64,000 nucleotides of DNA. It comes from Stomoxys calcitrans. Lineage: Eukaryota > Arthropoda > Insecta > Diptera > Muscidae. The notes under the pieces were generated by a model. It saw nothing but the letters and a program-made list of their open reading frames with translations, searched no databases and was not told where the DNA came from. The translations under genes and the position numbers were made by a program. Below are positions 13,010 to 24,889 of this stretch, one piece after another (the stretch's first letter is position 1; each line of letters opens with the position of its first letter). Location of the stretch: assembly GCF_963082655.1 (NCBI RefSeq), contig NC_081553.1:14784643-14848642 (forward strand), given 5' to 3'.

Positions 13010-13290
13010 ACAAGTAAAAGCGTTCAAAGTTCGGCCGGGCAGAATCTTGGGAACCCACCACCATGGATTCTGCTAAAAATGTATACAAAATAAATTTAGT
13101 TGAAGGGCATAATTTTACTCTACATACCAAACTTCTGTCAAACCAACAAAAATTAAAGCTTTCAGGAGCCGAACAAGGATGTTCGAGAGGCCGGTTAACA
13201 TGGGAGCTATATTAGGTTACATACCGATTTGGACCGTACTAAGCACAGTTGTTGGAAGTCATAACGGTACAACACATGCAATATATCTTC
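13010..13290 (+). repeat. Family-1 repeat, 5' fragment
   Basis: AACAAGTAAAAGCG then TTCGGCCGGGCAGAATCTTG and a shortened body ending in GTTGTTGGAAGTCATAACG. No closing part. 13291-13848 that follows is AT-rich without recognised features. Confidence 0.8.
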
Positions 13291-13848
13291 TCAAAGGTTA
13301 AAAAACTCGTGTAGTTCACGCTTCCGTTCTGATGTGAGATGTTGTTGAACTGCAAATTAAATTATATTATTATTGAATGGGATCAATATACTTATATTAT
13401 ATTATATTGCATTTTCAAAAATGCTTTAATTAATATTAACCTTTGTAAGTGGAAGCTCGCAGTGAAAATGTTTTATTTAATATTAATATTTTAATTTTTG
13501 CCACTTAAAAAGAGCCAATCACTGTATACACAGAAAAAATATTGACTTAAATTTGGCCACTTAAATAAGATATTGTTTTATACCAATATTTTTAACAAAG
13601 TGATTAATTGTTAACATTGAAATTCTATTTGCCATTGAATCATGACATGTGATTGGTTAAAAGTCAAATGTTTAACAAACTTTTAATTGCACGAATTAAA
13701 ATTGTTTTTTAATAACATAAACAGTGGGTATGTATGTTTTTCTACAAGTATGGCATTGTATACTCTTTCCCACACATGTAATGCGAGTAGAAGTGCAAAT
13801 GAAAATAAATTTTACAAAAAATTTCATAAAACTCAATAATTTCTAAAT

Positions 13849-14064
13849 AAAGTGAATTGCAAATTTTCCTCATGAACATTCCACTAAGGGACAGGGGCAA
13901 ACTTCTCATATATCAATGAGTTTAGTCCGATTCAAGTTTAAGGTCCATGATAAGGGGCCTCCTTTCTATAGCCGAGTCCGAACGGCGTGCCACAGTGCGA
14001 CACCTCTTTGGAGAGAAGTTTTACATGCCATAGTACCCCACAAATGTTGTCAGCATAAGTGTGG
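13849..14064 (-). mobile_element. tRNA-derived SINE, truncated (tail part)
   Basis: Carries the SINE 3' body on the minus strand (CATGAACATTCCACTAAGG, GTGCGACACCTCTTTGGAGA, CACAAATGTTGTCAGCAT). The tRNA-like head is lost where a family-1 copy begins at 14066. Confidence 0.8.
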
Positions 14065-14065
14065 C

Positions 14066-14432
14066 ACTAATCGGTATATAACCTGATATAGCTGCCATAT
14101 AAACTGATCTGGGATCTTGATCTTGAGCCTCTAGAGAGCGCAATTCTCATCCGATTTGGCACAAATTTTGTACAACGGCTTCTCCCATGCAATATGATCT
14201 GAATCGATCTATAGCTTGATACAGCTCCCATATAAACCAATCTCCTGATTTTGTTTCTTGAGCCCCGAATCGGACTATAACTTGATATAGCTCCTCCTCC
14301 TCCTCCGTCCTTATTCATTATTCTTTGTTTGCCTAAAAAGAGATATTGCGCAAAGAACTCAACAGATGCAATTCATGGTGAAGGGTATATAAGATTCGGC
14401 CCGGCCGAACCTAGCACGCTCTTACTTGTTTA
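14066..14432 (-). repeat. Family-1 repeat, short minus-strand copy
   Basis: Ends with GATTCGGCCCGGCCGAACCT and CTCTTACTTGTTT, the reverse of the family head. The body has CCGATTTGGCACAAATTTTG and two units only. 14433-14734 after it is AT-rich with nothing seen. Confidence 0.85.
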
Positions 14433-14819
14433 AGACTTGGCTGATTGCTCGTAATTCCGCATAATTTGCCAACTGAAATACATTTTAAAAATTTTTAATT
14501 TTGTGTTTTAATTCAATATTTCAGAGTCAATTCAGGTAGTTTGCATTTAATGCGCATGCAGTTCGAAACCCCTGAAATATAAATATTATTTGTCATTGAA
14601 AATTTGTCTTGTTGCATAAAATGTAAATCAAGAAACAAACAAATGAAAAGAATCATAAGCGGGCGAGGAAACTAAAAAAATATATTCATAAACAATTTTG
14701 AAAAGAAATATTTCAAAAAATTGGGTCACGTTATCCTCACAAACTTAATGGAGCCTTAAAATAGGTTTATTTCACAGTTCTACCAAGGAAATCTGTCAAA
14801 TAAACCTGTTTCAAATATA

Positions 14820-15388
14820 CACTCATAGAAATTTGTTAGTAGAAACAGTAAAAATGTTTGCTGAAACAGCCGAAAGTCTGCTTAAAATGGGACAGCAGTA
14901 ATTTATTGCCAAAACAGCTGACAATTTTGCTGTTTTTAAATTCAAAAAAGAAAAATGCTTAAAAATGTATTATATATTGGGTTGCCCAAAAAGTAATTTC
15001 GGATTTTTCATATAGTCGGCGTTGACAAAGTTTTTCACAGCTTGTGAAAATTTTTGGGCAACCCAATATTTAAAAAAAATTTATATTTCATCTTGTTTTT
15101 CAATTTCACGAGCATATAACTTAAAAGTTTTAAAAATTTTGTTCTATTTGCTAATTTTTGATCGAATTCTAATAACAGCAGACAACATAACTACTATTAT
15201 ATTTATGCTTTTAAACAAAAAAATGTATGCCTAAATTTGGCATTTTTTTTTATTTTTATATAGCAAATGCCTCAATTGTGGTTTGGAAGTTCAAAAGTTT
15301 TGAATGGATTTATTCAAAAGTTTAAAATTTTTAATTTAATATCAGCAGACAGTGTTTGTTGATATCAGCAGACTAATTTTTCTGAGTG
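14820..15388. mobile_element. CACTCA-ended TIR MITE
   Basis: Left end CACTCATAGAAATTTGTTAG, right end inverted CACTCAGAAAAATTAG, with TA on both sides (14818-14819 and 15389-15390). It is non-coding and contains several copies of a short ATATCAGCAGAC or AACAGC-type motif. It carries the mariner MITE at 14987. Confidence 0.65.
14987..15066. mobile_element. Hsmar1-like mariner MITE, 80-bp deletion form
   Basis: Ends TTGGGTTGCCCAAAAAGTAA and inverted TTTTTGGGCAACCCAA, flanked by TA. The termini resemble the cecropia-type mariner (Hsmar1/MADE1) TIR. Internal sequence is almost fully lost. Confidence 0.8.
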
Positions 15389-15694
15389 TAAATAAGGTTT
15401 TGTGAATACCGGTGTACATATGATATACAGTATGTCAAGAATGACTTTACACGACTAAAATAATTTAGAATTTTCCATTTCATAGGTAATAAAAACACAT
15501 GTATATGTAATTTTTTTATTATTTTATTTATTGAAACGCAAAAATAAAGATTTCATTAAAAAATGAAAAAGAATAAAAGAAATATAAATATTATTCCAAT
15601 TTTGAAATGTCAAACAACTCTTTACTCAAAAAAAAAAAAAAAAAATGATTTTCCAAAACCCTATTCCAAAAATTGTTTTTCGTATTTTTGGTAT

Positions 15695-15918
15695 TTACTT
15701 TGGCCACTCTTTGCATCTATTGTAGAACGCATTGTCACCGTTTTTTATGGAATGCGCCAACTTTTTCATATCGTAATGACTTTTTTGCCACTCTTCAATG
15801 ATTGCTGTTTTTAAGGCTGCCATTCTTTTTGGATGCCATGTAGCCACCTTCTTCTTTAAACAGGCCTACAAATTCCCATTGGGACTTAGATAAGGGCTCT
15901 GTGCAAGTGTGTCAATAC
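15695..15918 (-). pseudogene. Tc1-like transposase C-terminal fragment
   Basis: Read on the minus strand, it shows an AQSPYLSPNGN stretch, close to the Tc1 motif QSPDLNPIEN, then a frame change, then AALKTAIIEEWQ and MKKLAHSIKNGDNAFYNRC. This fits the Tc1/Tc3 C-terminus (ai..eW..i....kLv.Smp.R). It ends at a natural stop at 15695-15697. Only the last part of the gene remains. Confidence 0.65.
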
Positions 15919-16353
15919 CTGCACGCAAAAATTTAATTAAAGTGGCACAAGCTGTGCACAGAACAGAGCGGCAGATTGGGTAAGAGTAAGCACAATTTTG
16001 AGTGTTTGGTAATTGAGAGCTTGCAAATTTCTACTGGAGATTTTTTCCCAGAAGAAATTTGCATCATTGATTATCTGATTAATTTAAATAAACAGTAAAA
16101 GAGAGTAAAGGCTGTTCTTAACCTCTTGCCTATGTGTACTTAAAAAGTACGCGAAGAGACCTAATTACTTTGCCGCAGTTAGAATAATTCAAAGGATAAT
16201 TTCTTTCCTGGCATTTTGCAAAACACAATGCTTCTCATCAACATGACACACAATGGACTAATGTGATCATAGAATAAAAGCATGCAACTAGTAGATAACG
16301 GTAAAGTACAGTTAGAAGTTCAGTGTGTGCCAAAAGAAATAAGAAAGGTGATG

Positions 16354-16600
16354 TAAAGGGTGATTTTTTTGAGGTTAGAATTTTCATGCACTAGTATTTG
16401 ACAGATCACGTGGGATTTCAGACATGGTGTCAAAGAGAAAGATGCTCAGTATGCTTTGACATTTCATTATGAATAGACTTACTAACGAGCAACGCTTGCA
16501 AATCATTGAATTTTATTACCAAAATCAGTGTTCGGTTCGAAATGTGTTCAAATTTTGACAAATTTTGTTCAGCGATGAGGCTCATTTCCCTGTGTTGGGT
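16354..16600 (+). pseudogene. Second Tc1/mariner transposase relic
   Basis: AGGGTGATTTTTTTGAGG at 16355 is the left terminus of the same family as the 12.1-kb copy. MNRLTNEQRLQIIEFYYQNQ starts at 16469. The reading then passes directly to an FSDEAHF catalytic piece around 16570 and ends. Most of the gene is deleted; the right end is replaced by family-1 repeat. Confidence 0.8.
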
Positions 16601-16689
16601 CTCTGGTCACAAGAATGTGTCAGGTAATGTGAAGATACCCATCTCGATAGATATATCAATCATCCTATTTTTTATAACTCCACTAGCAT

Positions 16690-17925
16690 ATCCATAGTTT
16701 TATCTTAATAAGGGCTGGTCTGGATCATATTTGTTTCAGGTCCCGAGAACTCTTATTCAAGTCACAGTTTCAGCGAAATCAGGCAATAAATCCGCATTTC
16801 ATGAGATTAAGATCCTAAATTGGAAGATCGCTACAAATGGTAGCTATATCTAAATATAGTCTGATCTGGATCATATTCTGATTGGATGACGGGAGGCCTA
16901 ATGTATGTCACTGTGTCGAATTCCAGCGAAATCGGTTAATAAATGTGTTGTGTACGAGATTTAGGCACTAAGTCGGCACATCGGCAGCTATATGTAAATG
17001 TCGTCCGCTCTGAATCATATTTCGGTTGGATATCGGGAGGCTTAAAACAACTCACTCTATAAAATTTCAGTGAAATTGGGTAAAAAACAAAGCTTTTATG
17101 GACTTATAACCCTAAATATCGTCCGATCTAAACCATATTTGGGTCGGATATCGGAAGCCTTAAAACAACTCACTGAATCAAATTTCAGCAAAATCGATTA
17201 ATAAATGCAGCTTTTTGGGTTTCAGACCCTACATCGGCAGATCGTTCTATATGGCAGCTATATCAAAATATCGTCCGATCTGAACCTTATTTGGGTCGGA
17301 TGTCGGGAGGCTTAAAGCAACTAAATATTTCAAACTTACGCAAAATCGAGTAAAAAACAAAGCTTTTGTGGGCTTCAAACTCTTAATCGGCAGATCGGTC
17401 CAGAACTAAATATAGTACGATCTAAATCATTTTTGGGTCGGATGTCGGGAGTCCTAGTACAACTCCCGGTATCAAATTCAGCAAAATCGGGTAATCAATG
17501 CAGCTTTCTTGAATTTCAGACCCTAAATCAGCAAATCGGTCTATACGGAAGGTATATCTGAATATAGTCCGATCTGAACCATATTTGAGTCGGATATCAG
17601 GAAGCTTAGTACAACTTACTGTATCAAATTTCAGCGAAATCGGGTAATAAATTCAGCTTTTATGAATTTCAAACCCTTGATCGGCAGGTCGGATCTACTC
17701 CCAAATATGGCCCGATTTGGCCCGTTCTAGAACTTGACTTGCGTGCACTAAAAATGCGTATCTGTGCCAAACTTCAGCTTCATATCTCAATTTTTGAATG
17801 CTGTAACGTGATTACAACAGACGGACGGACAGACACACGGGCATGTTTAATTGCCTTAGAATATTACGACGATCCGAAATATATATACTTTGCATGGTCG
17901 GAAATGGATATTAAAATAGCCTTTA
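16690..17925 (+). repeat. Family-1 tandem-core repeat lacking its head
   Basis: Around eight units with GTCCGATCTGAACCATATTT and TCGGATGTCGGGAGGC, closing with ACAGACGGACGGACAGACAC and GAAATATATATACTTTGCAT. Joined upstream to the mariner relic. Confidence 0.88.
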
Positions 17926-17944
17926 TTTTTATGGACAATTTTTA

Positions 17945-18840
17945 TTAAAAAAATAAATAAGTATATTTATAGTTTCCTATTTATTTAAAACTTTTATTCA
18001 ATGACATAATCCAAAATACATGAAATAACGATGACAACAAAGTTTTCAGAACTTTTTTGTAGACATTTTTTTTTAATTTTACTCTCACACAACTCTTAGG
18101 TGAATTCGCTGGTGTTTTGTATTTTGCTTTAATTTGCCGACTTAGTCTTTATGGATCTTTGTGTTGTTGACAAGGTTTTGGCTTTTGCTTCAGTTGTTAT
18201 TAAGGAAGCAGATGTGATATAAAACTTCATACAATGATCTTCATTGTCTTCTTTTGCGGTTTCGTACAAGTTCTTGTACGAACGATGGATGAGGAGATGT
18301 ATAAATAGATGCATGCATCTTTAAGATAGATAATACTAACAACTATACCAACCAAAAATGTTAAAAGCCAAAAAAGCATACACATGCGTATGGTGGCGCA
18401 CGCTGAAAGACGATATTTAAAGACAATTTGGCATTCACTTCTTCACTCTATATCGCCTCAGAGTATTTTCAAGTTCAAGTATGAATTTCTAATTGCCATC
18501 GATTTCTACTAAGCTAGAACATGCAAACTAATTTTTATGCCCATCTGCATTCTCTAAAATCGTTGAGTTTGAATAAATTAGTACAAGAAAATAGATTTCC
18601 GTTAACGTCACTTAACAACAGCTAACCTCCATTCAAATGCATATAATTTTGCTTTTAGGCAACATTCTCTGCAGATTCTATAAAGAATTTGTATGTTTGA
18701 GTTTTTGCCATCAAATACACCATTTTTAGGAAAAGCGCTTTGAATGTTTTTAAAGGTAACAAAGGGTTAGTTGCTTTTGTTTGCTTTCTATCAATTCTAC
18801 TCTATTATAAGGGATATAAATAGTATTTTGTAGACATGTG
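17945..18840. other. AT-rich spacer
   Basis: No repeat or gene recognised. The minus-strand frame at 18129-18314 has no known motif. Confidence 0.5.
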
Positions 18841-18844
18841 TTTT

Positions 18845-18856
18845 TCAATCTGGTCA
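18845..18856 (+). promoter_or_regulatory. Ohler-1 (M1BP) type core promoter motif
   Basis: CTGGTCACACTT fits the Drosophila housekeeping promoter motif YGGTCACACTR except for the last base. A 17-codon ORF opens at 18970 (ATGTCATGTAATGATGATGT...). It may be a relic promoter or chance; no gene could be traced after it. Confidence 0.3.
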
Positions 18857-19198
18857 CACTTTTTCCGGAGTTGGTCTTTTTGACAGTTATAACTTGATTT
18901 TAGTTTGGCATTTTATAAGGAGTAGGCTTAATCAAAACACAGTTCAACAGCCAGTTTGGGAAGTAGAAAATGTCATGTAATGATGATGTAGAGTTAAATC
19001 CCAAAAGGCAAAAACATTATTAAAGGCCATTTGTATATAACTTCACCCAGAGAAAAGTTGATACCAAACGTGCTCATTTCAATACCATACGGTATTGATA
19101 GTAAAGCAACACCGTATGGTACAGTATGGGTGAAACATAAAATTATTAGTACCGTTTGGTACTAGACTTATTACCGAACTGGTTTTGGTTTTAGTAGC

Positions 19199-19387
19199 AA
19201 GCCGTTATTGATTATTCCACCCCCTAATGAACCAAAAGAAAACTGCAAAAAAGTTTATGTGGGAACAACAAAAAGAAGATTAGGTGTACGATTGAGCGAA
19301 CACGAATCAGATATAAGAAAATGAAAAGACAGCAGCGCATTGGCACAGCACATTAATAAGAGCAAACACACTGCGGATCGGAAATAA
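19199..19387 (+). pseudogene. Penelope-like element GIY-YIG endonuclease fragment
   Basis: One frame from 19199 reads KPLLIIPPPNEPKENCKK, then VYVGTTKRRLGVRLSEH and SDIRK, an in-frame TGA, then KDSSALAQHINKSKHTADRK and TAA. The YVGTT...R....EH pattern followed by ALA.H....H is the GIY-YIG nuclease of Penelope-like retroelements. The upstream reverse transcriptase is absent. The fragment ends at a family-1 repeat. Recognition is by motif and has not been searched. Confidence 0.75.
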
Positions 19388-19409
19388 ACTGACGAAATGT
19401 TAGGAAAGA

Positions 19410-20358
19410 AGAAAGAGCGTGCCGGGCCGAATGTTATATACCCTCCACCATGGACCGGGCATTGAGGTATCTCTTTTTAAGCAAACAAAGAATATTGAAT
19501 AAGAACTGCTATGCTATTGGAGCTATATCGAGTTATAGTCCGATTCGGACCATAAATGAATGCCGAACATTTTAGAAGTCATTGTGTAATATTTCAGTTC
19601 ATTCGGATAATAATTGCGCCTTGTAGGGGCTCAAGAAGCAAAATCGGTAGATAGGTTTATATGGGAGCTGTATTAAGCTATTGATCGATTCAGACCATAT
19701 AAGACACGTATGTTGAAAGTCATGAGAGAAGACTTTGTACAAAGCTTCTGCCAAATCGTATGAGAATCGCGCCCTTTAGAGTCTCAAGAAATCAAGATGC
19801 TAGATCGGTTTATAAGGCAGCTATATCAGTTTATGTACCGATATGCGTCATACCTAGCACAGTTATTGCAAGTCATAACAAAACATCTCATGCGAAATTG
19901 CAGCCAAATCGGATGAGAATTGCGCCCTCTAGAGGCTCAAGAAGTCAAGATACAAGATCGGTTTATATGACATCTATACCAGATTATGAACCGATTAGTA
20001 TCATACTTAGCGCAGCTTATGGAAGTGATACCAAAACACCACGTGCAAAAGTCAGTCAAATCGGATGAGAATTGCGCTCTCTAGAGGCTCAAGAAGTCAA
20101 GACCTAAGTTCGGTTTATATGGTAGCTATATCAAAACATGGACCGATTTTGCCCATTCATAATCTCAATCGACTTACACTAACACGACTTCGAAAGTTTG
20201 CGTGCTTTCGACAGACAGACGGACGGACGGGCGTAGCTAAAATGTCATGACGATCAAGAATATATATACTTTATGGGGTATTAGACGCATATTTCAAGGC
20301 GTTACAAACAGAATGACGGAATTAGTATACCCCCATCCTATGGTGGAAAGTATAAAAA
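19410..20358 (+). repeat. Family-1 repeat, complete subfamily b
   Basis: Head GCCGGGCCGAATGTTATATA then CCCTCCACCATGG; units with CTCAAGAAGTCAAGA and GATCGGTTTATATG; closing GACAGACAGACGGACGGACG, AAGAATATATATACTTTATG and CCCCCATCCTATGGTGGAAA. Subfamily b uses CCTCCACCAT and GATGGTGGAGG ends, unlike the CCCACCACC and GGTGGTGGG ends of subfamily a. Confidence 0.92.
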
Positions 20359-20436
20359 AAAAACATTGAAAATAATTTTAATCAAATGTTATTTCGATTA
20401 TATATGTTAGTAATTATAAATTAGTTAGTCAATCGG

Positions 20437-20520
20437 AGGCCACCGTAGCGCAGAGGTTAGCATGTCCGCCTATGACGCTGAACGCCTCGGTTCGAATCCT
20501 GTCCAGACCATCAGAAACAA
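20437..20520 (+). mobile_element. tRNA-derived SINE head
   Basis: GGCCACCGTAGCGCAGAGGT then TAGCATGTCCGCCTATGACG and GGTTCGAATCC, the A-box and B-box region of the SINE. The body is not the usual one after position 20520. Confidence 0.85.
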
Positions 20521-20707
20521 ATTTTTCTCTTGTTTTCCACACAAGAGAAATGAATTGATACCAAATGGTATTAAAAATCTTTGGCAATGACGCGAACAAA
20601 ATAATATCAGGCGGTATTGGCAAAGTACCGCCATTTTTCTATCAGTAGTTAACCGAAGTCAAAGGGTTTGCAATATTTTGCTATTTATTCGAGATATATG
20701 TATCATA

Positions 20708-20939
20708 CAGGGTGGCTGATGAATATTGCTACAATGATGAATATTGCTACATTTTTTTTTCGGTGTATGGAATACATTTTTCTTTTATTCATGTTAAATT
20801 AAATTATTAAATTAATTATTAAATTATTATTAATTATATTAATTAATTAATTAATTAAATTAATTATTAAATTATTATTATTAAATAGAAAAAAAGTTAT
20901 TACATTTTTTTTTGGTAGCGGCTTTCATCAGCCACCCTG
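20708..20939. mobile_element. CAGGGTGGC-ended TIR MITE
   Basis: 232 bp with perfect 16-bp inverted ends CAGGGTGGCTGATGAA and TTCATCAGCCACCCTG, flanked by TA on both sides. The centre holds an AT-rich TAATTAAT array at 20815-20885. A Tc1/mariner-type mobiliser is inferred from the TA target. Confidence 0.85.
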
Positions 20940-21079
20940 TATGTCTACCCACACATATTGACCCGAATTTTGGTTTGAATACTTAGAATACTTGGCCGAG
21001 TGGGACTTGAAGAAAGTTATTTTGGTCTAGATCATGATTTAAAAATCAGATAGGAAAATGAAAAGTCGGGTGGAGTCTA

Positions 21080-21640
21080 CTATATAATACCCTACACTAC
21101 CAAGTCTGCCTACTGCTATTAAGCAAATGCGAGAGCGATCCCAACAAAGTGTGGCTACTACTAACTACTAACCATAAGATCACATCTCGGAAAAAAGATA
21201 TGTTTATATGGAAGCCACTTGTAAACCTGAACAGATTCTAATGAAATTTTGCACACTAGTTGAGACGTCAAATCAAATACCTCATTTTGTAAAGATCGGA
21301 CTATAATTGTAACTGCCACTGCCCCAATGGGATATGTCGTGTGAAAGATATACATGCGAGATATATCTAATACTGGACCGATTGTGATGAAATAAAAGAT
21401 AAACTATATGTATATATGGAAGCCACGTCTAAATCTTAACCGATTCTAAGGAAATTGTATGCACCAAGTGAGATGTCAAATCAAACACCTCATGGAAATA
21501 AAAATGATATTTGCAAAATTTGATGGTAATCGGATAAAAACTGCGAGCTGTACCTTTATTACAAGAAGATATGGACAGATAGACAGACGCTCGTAGCTAA
21601 ATCGAATCAGGAAGTAGTTGTAAGTAGAACGGTGTACCTA
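21080..21640 (+). repeat. Diverged tandem-core repeat
   Basis: ACTATATAATACCCTACACT near 21080, two units with TATATGGAAGCCAC, and a closing ACAGATAGACAGACGCTCGT block. Resembles families 1 and 4 in plan but not closely. Confidence 0.55.
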
Positions 21641-21778
21641 ACAATGGGTCTAGTTCGTTTTATTCTTAAAGCCTAGTACTGACTTCATTCGCACCGAAAA
21701 TGCCTATTAAATTATTGCGAAATCCGACGGTCAGAACACAACTTACTTTACTTGGCTATGACAGCACTTTGTTCTACT

Positions 21779-22010
21779 AACCGAACTTAGAATAGCGTTC
21801 CAAGCGCCTCGATCTTCTGCGCTCATTCCAAAATCTCTGACAAGTTTCGAGGTGTCTCTCACCACTTGATATTTCCATCGGGCTTTTGGTCTTCCCGATT
21901 GCGTATACCACCGTGTTTGTCTTCAAAAGACTTCTTTGTTGGAGCTTCTTCATCCATTTTCACAACATCCATTTTAGCCAACGCATCCGTTGTATTTTGA
22001 TGCGTGCAAC
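21779..22010 (-). pseudogene. Non-LTR retrotransposon ORF2 C-terminal fragment
   Basis: On the minus strand one frame reads VVKMDEEAPTKKSFE then KHGGIRNRE. After a frameshift near 21890 it reads RWKYQVVRDTSKLVRDFGM and EDRGAWNAILSS. This is the common LINE C-terminus (GH..RMDE...KK.FE...G.R..GRPK.RW). At least one frameshift; 5' part missing. Confidence 0.65.
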
Positions 22011-22215
22011 CAAGATATATTAATTTACAGGTAGTGGCAATAGCCCAACAACAAAATATTGAGTGCACTATCTGATTTTGTGTATGTAGCTAGTTCGCGC
22101 CATTTTTCGTAGTTTGTTTGTGTGTTATGGTTCTTAACTATAATACACACATCAAACCAAAACTCATTGACAGATAGTGCACTTCGCGAGCAAAAAATTT
22201 TACTCAGCTGTTTGC
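22010..22215 (-). repeat. Dispersed repeat, partner of 545-727
   Basis: Reverse-complement match to 545-727. It begins just where the LINE fragment ends, so it may be an element into or beside which the LINE remnant lies. Confidence 0.7.
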
Positions 22216-22384
22216 GGTACACTACCTGGTAGTTATGTCATGCGCATAACTATGCTATAGTCGTCATACAGCTCGTGTTTCATACGCCAGAAAACAAACA
22301 AAAGTCATTTTTTTTTTATCAAAAAAGGATACATTTCATTAAAAACTATCGATATTTACGCAAAAATTATTATTACCGATCATA

Positions 22385-22720
22385 TTGGATAGTCAAAACA
22401 GAGCGGTCTATTGGCAGCAAATAGACCGATATATTTTGGCTCATAAAAATTTAGCTGAAACTTGGTACTTGGTACATAGTCCAGAACGGATCATACTTTA
22501 CATAGCTGCCATATCTGAAGTCTCCCAATTAAATTCTTCGGCCCATTTAAAGCATATTTCTTACCCGATTACATCTCGATCGGACCGTAATTTGATACCG
22601 GCCGATCATCCGAATAAAAGTAGAATTTTTCATCTGTCCTGTTCCTGTTTACCAAAGCATACCTTGATTAAAATGAATTTTTGTCATTGCTTTTCACATT
22701 TATAAGCTTGTAGTACAATA
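22385..22720 (-). repeat. Family-1 fragment, minus orientation
   Basis: Pieces such as CATAGCTGCCATATCTGAAG and AGACCGATATATTTTGGC show an old family-1 fragment. No ends visible. Confidence 0.45.
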
Positions 22721-22863
22721 AATCGTCCAATCATACATTAGTTATCACCAATAGATGGCGCTAGCTTCGTCATCGTAATAGTTTGGCAACACAGCAAGGT
22801 TGAATTAAAAATATGGTCTCACCCGTACAAATGCTAACAGCCATCCAGATTTGACAGTATTAA

Positions 22864-23300
22864 AGGTGCTATTACACTTAAAGTAGATGAAGATTTAGAT
22901 GACATGCCACTTTTTTATTCACATGTAATTGAAAATGTTTGTCAAAATTGTCAATTTACATGGAATTCATCATTTTTGTTATCACACCTGTATGTCATTT
23001 TCGTATGATATAATCTAAAAATTTGAACAAAAGCTATTTTTTATGCAAAATGATAGTTAAAGTTATGAGAAATCTGGTTAAATCATTAATTTTTGAAAGC
23101 AATTTAATCTGGGGTTGCATTCATTCGACTGACAACAAAAACAGCCTACTTCATTATGATATTGTCAAAAGTAAAAGAGCACGTTCTAATTGAAAAACAA
23201 ATTACATGTGCTATTTTGTGTCAAACGACATGTACAAGTCAAAATGTGCTAAATTTGACACGTCATAAGACTAACTAACTACATGCCGTGTAATAGAGCT
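22864..23300. mobile_element. TTAA-type MITE, copy 2
   Basis: Left end AGGTGCTATTACAC after TTAA (22860-22863). The right end GCCGTGTAATAGAGC is decayed at the flank. The body matches the copy at 1206 (shared TGTCAAAATTGTCAATTTAC, ATCATTTTTG and TATCACACCTGTATG blocks). Confidence 0.7.
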
Positions 23301-24529
23301 ATATAGGATGCCATTTGGTTTTTATGCTGTTGCACAAATGAGACAACCTTTAAAATAAGTCAGTGTACACACCTAGAAAGTTGAGTCATGCTGCAGGTGA
23401 GTAAAATTCATCGCTGTTGTTGCAAAGTCTATTGACTACCATGGCGAAACAATTCATTCGTCGTTTTGCCAACACACGCAAACATATTTGTGTGCGTGTG
23501 TGTAAACGTGTGCGTGCATGAGCGGAGAATATGCGAGAAGATAACAACAAAGAGAATGCAAACAAAAATATGACATATGTTTGAATATTAATTGATAATT
23601 TATTTTAAATTTATAACGGTTTTGTTGTAATTAATAGGGGTATTGCAACTTTATGAAACCGATTATTTGAATATATCGAGTTCTCGTAATCGATTTCGGT
23701 GCATAAAAATCGATTAATCGAAAGACTTTTTTAGAACACAGCAACTCTGCAATATTTTTGTTCGTCCGTCGTAATTTGTGTCCGTCTATCCGTCTATCTA
23801 TTCGCGCTTATCTGATTGTTTCCTTTCCATATTACGTAGGGCAAAGGACAAAGGAGCTATCATTGCAAGCGTAGAAATCCCGTGAGTACTACTTCACATT
23901 CGGTAAAGTATTATTTAATATTGGCAGTATGTGAAGGGTCCATGCCATTGGAGATAGAGCGAGCTGCAACCACCCACTTGCCGCACAGTGTCTTTGAGAA
24001 AGGATATTTGTGACAGCAATAAGAGAAATGCCTTGGCTAAGATTAACCCGTTTGTCTTTTGCAAGGAGTTTTGATAATTCTAATAGAGGAGTATTGAATA
24101 GAGTGCCTATTTAAAGGAATTATTGTTTTGCTTTTGTTCAATTGCAGCTTAGTGTTCTGTTGTTGTGCCTTGTATTTATTACGTTTTTATTCAGTTAACT
24201 ATTATATTGCTGATAAACTGTGAAAGTAGTAATACCAATGGGTTTTCTCAGTTAGAATTGTCGGCAGTTTGTGATTACCTAATTTTATTTACTATAAACT
24301 AAATTGGTCGCAACAAAGTCTGCACTATAAAGCGAAGAAGTTGTCCAAATATTACATTGCTTCTTATCACCACATGTAAAAATGTACAAAAACAAATAAG
24401 AAAAGACTAGGTTCAGAAGTATTCGACTCTATAATACTCTATAGCAATAGATTTTGCTTCTTTAAATAAAACCTCTATGCAAGTTGGTGTATGAGAGACA
24501 TGAGAGCTTTATCTTAATCTTATCCTAAT
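23301..24529. other. Spacer without recognised features
   Basis: Includes a GTGCGTGTGTGTAAACGTGT purine/pyrimidine run near 23493. No ORF above background and no known repeat. Confidence 0.5.
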
Positions 24530-24654
24530 TACAGTTTGCAAGAACTACTGGTCTAGAAGTGCATATTTTCGGAAGTTTTATAGGGAAGCTCTGCACAAAT
24601 TTTGAATTTCGTAGGCATACTGTGTTATGTAAAACATAACAATGGACTTTGGTT

Positions 24655-24872
24655 TTGTTGGATCCCGGCACGGGATAGCTTTGAGCACCATACAGGCTGG
24701 AGCATTGAGGTCCAATCTGTGTGGTGTTCATTGCTGTCACGAGAAGTTTAGCTGCGAGCCACAGGTTGTGGATAGTGGAATGCTCCATACGGAGTAGCTG
24801 CAACGGCAGTCGCGGACAATCAGCGGTTTCAAACGGAGAGTTTCCATGGCACCGTCGGGCGGCACCGATTGC
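24655..24872 (-). repeat. Family-3 repeat
   Basis: CGGCACGGGATAGCTTTGAG, GTGTGGTGTTCATTGCTGTC, GTGGAATGCTCCATACGGAG and CAGTCGCGGACAATCAGCGG, reverse of the copies at 25535 and 33066. Confidence 0.8.
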
Positions 24873-24889
24873 AATCAAAATAACAGTCT

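Larger units (their letters stand above)
14735..15415. mobile_element. Palindromic short repeat split by nested MITEs
   Basis: The outer unit has the left arm CCTTAAAATAGGTTTATTTC and the right arm GGTTTTGTGAATACCGG. It is the same family as 39925-40278 and the uninterrupted form near 3690-3775. It has been opened by a 569-bp MITE (14820-15388), which is itself opened by an 80-bp mariner MITE. Confidence 0.6.

Noticed and set aside
20437..20510. Possible functional tRNA gene
   Set aside because: A and B boxes are present, but no acceptor stem closes and the same sequence heads many SINE copies.
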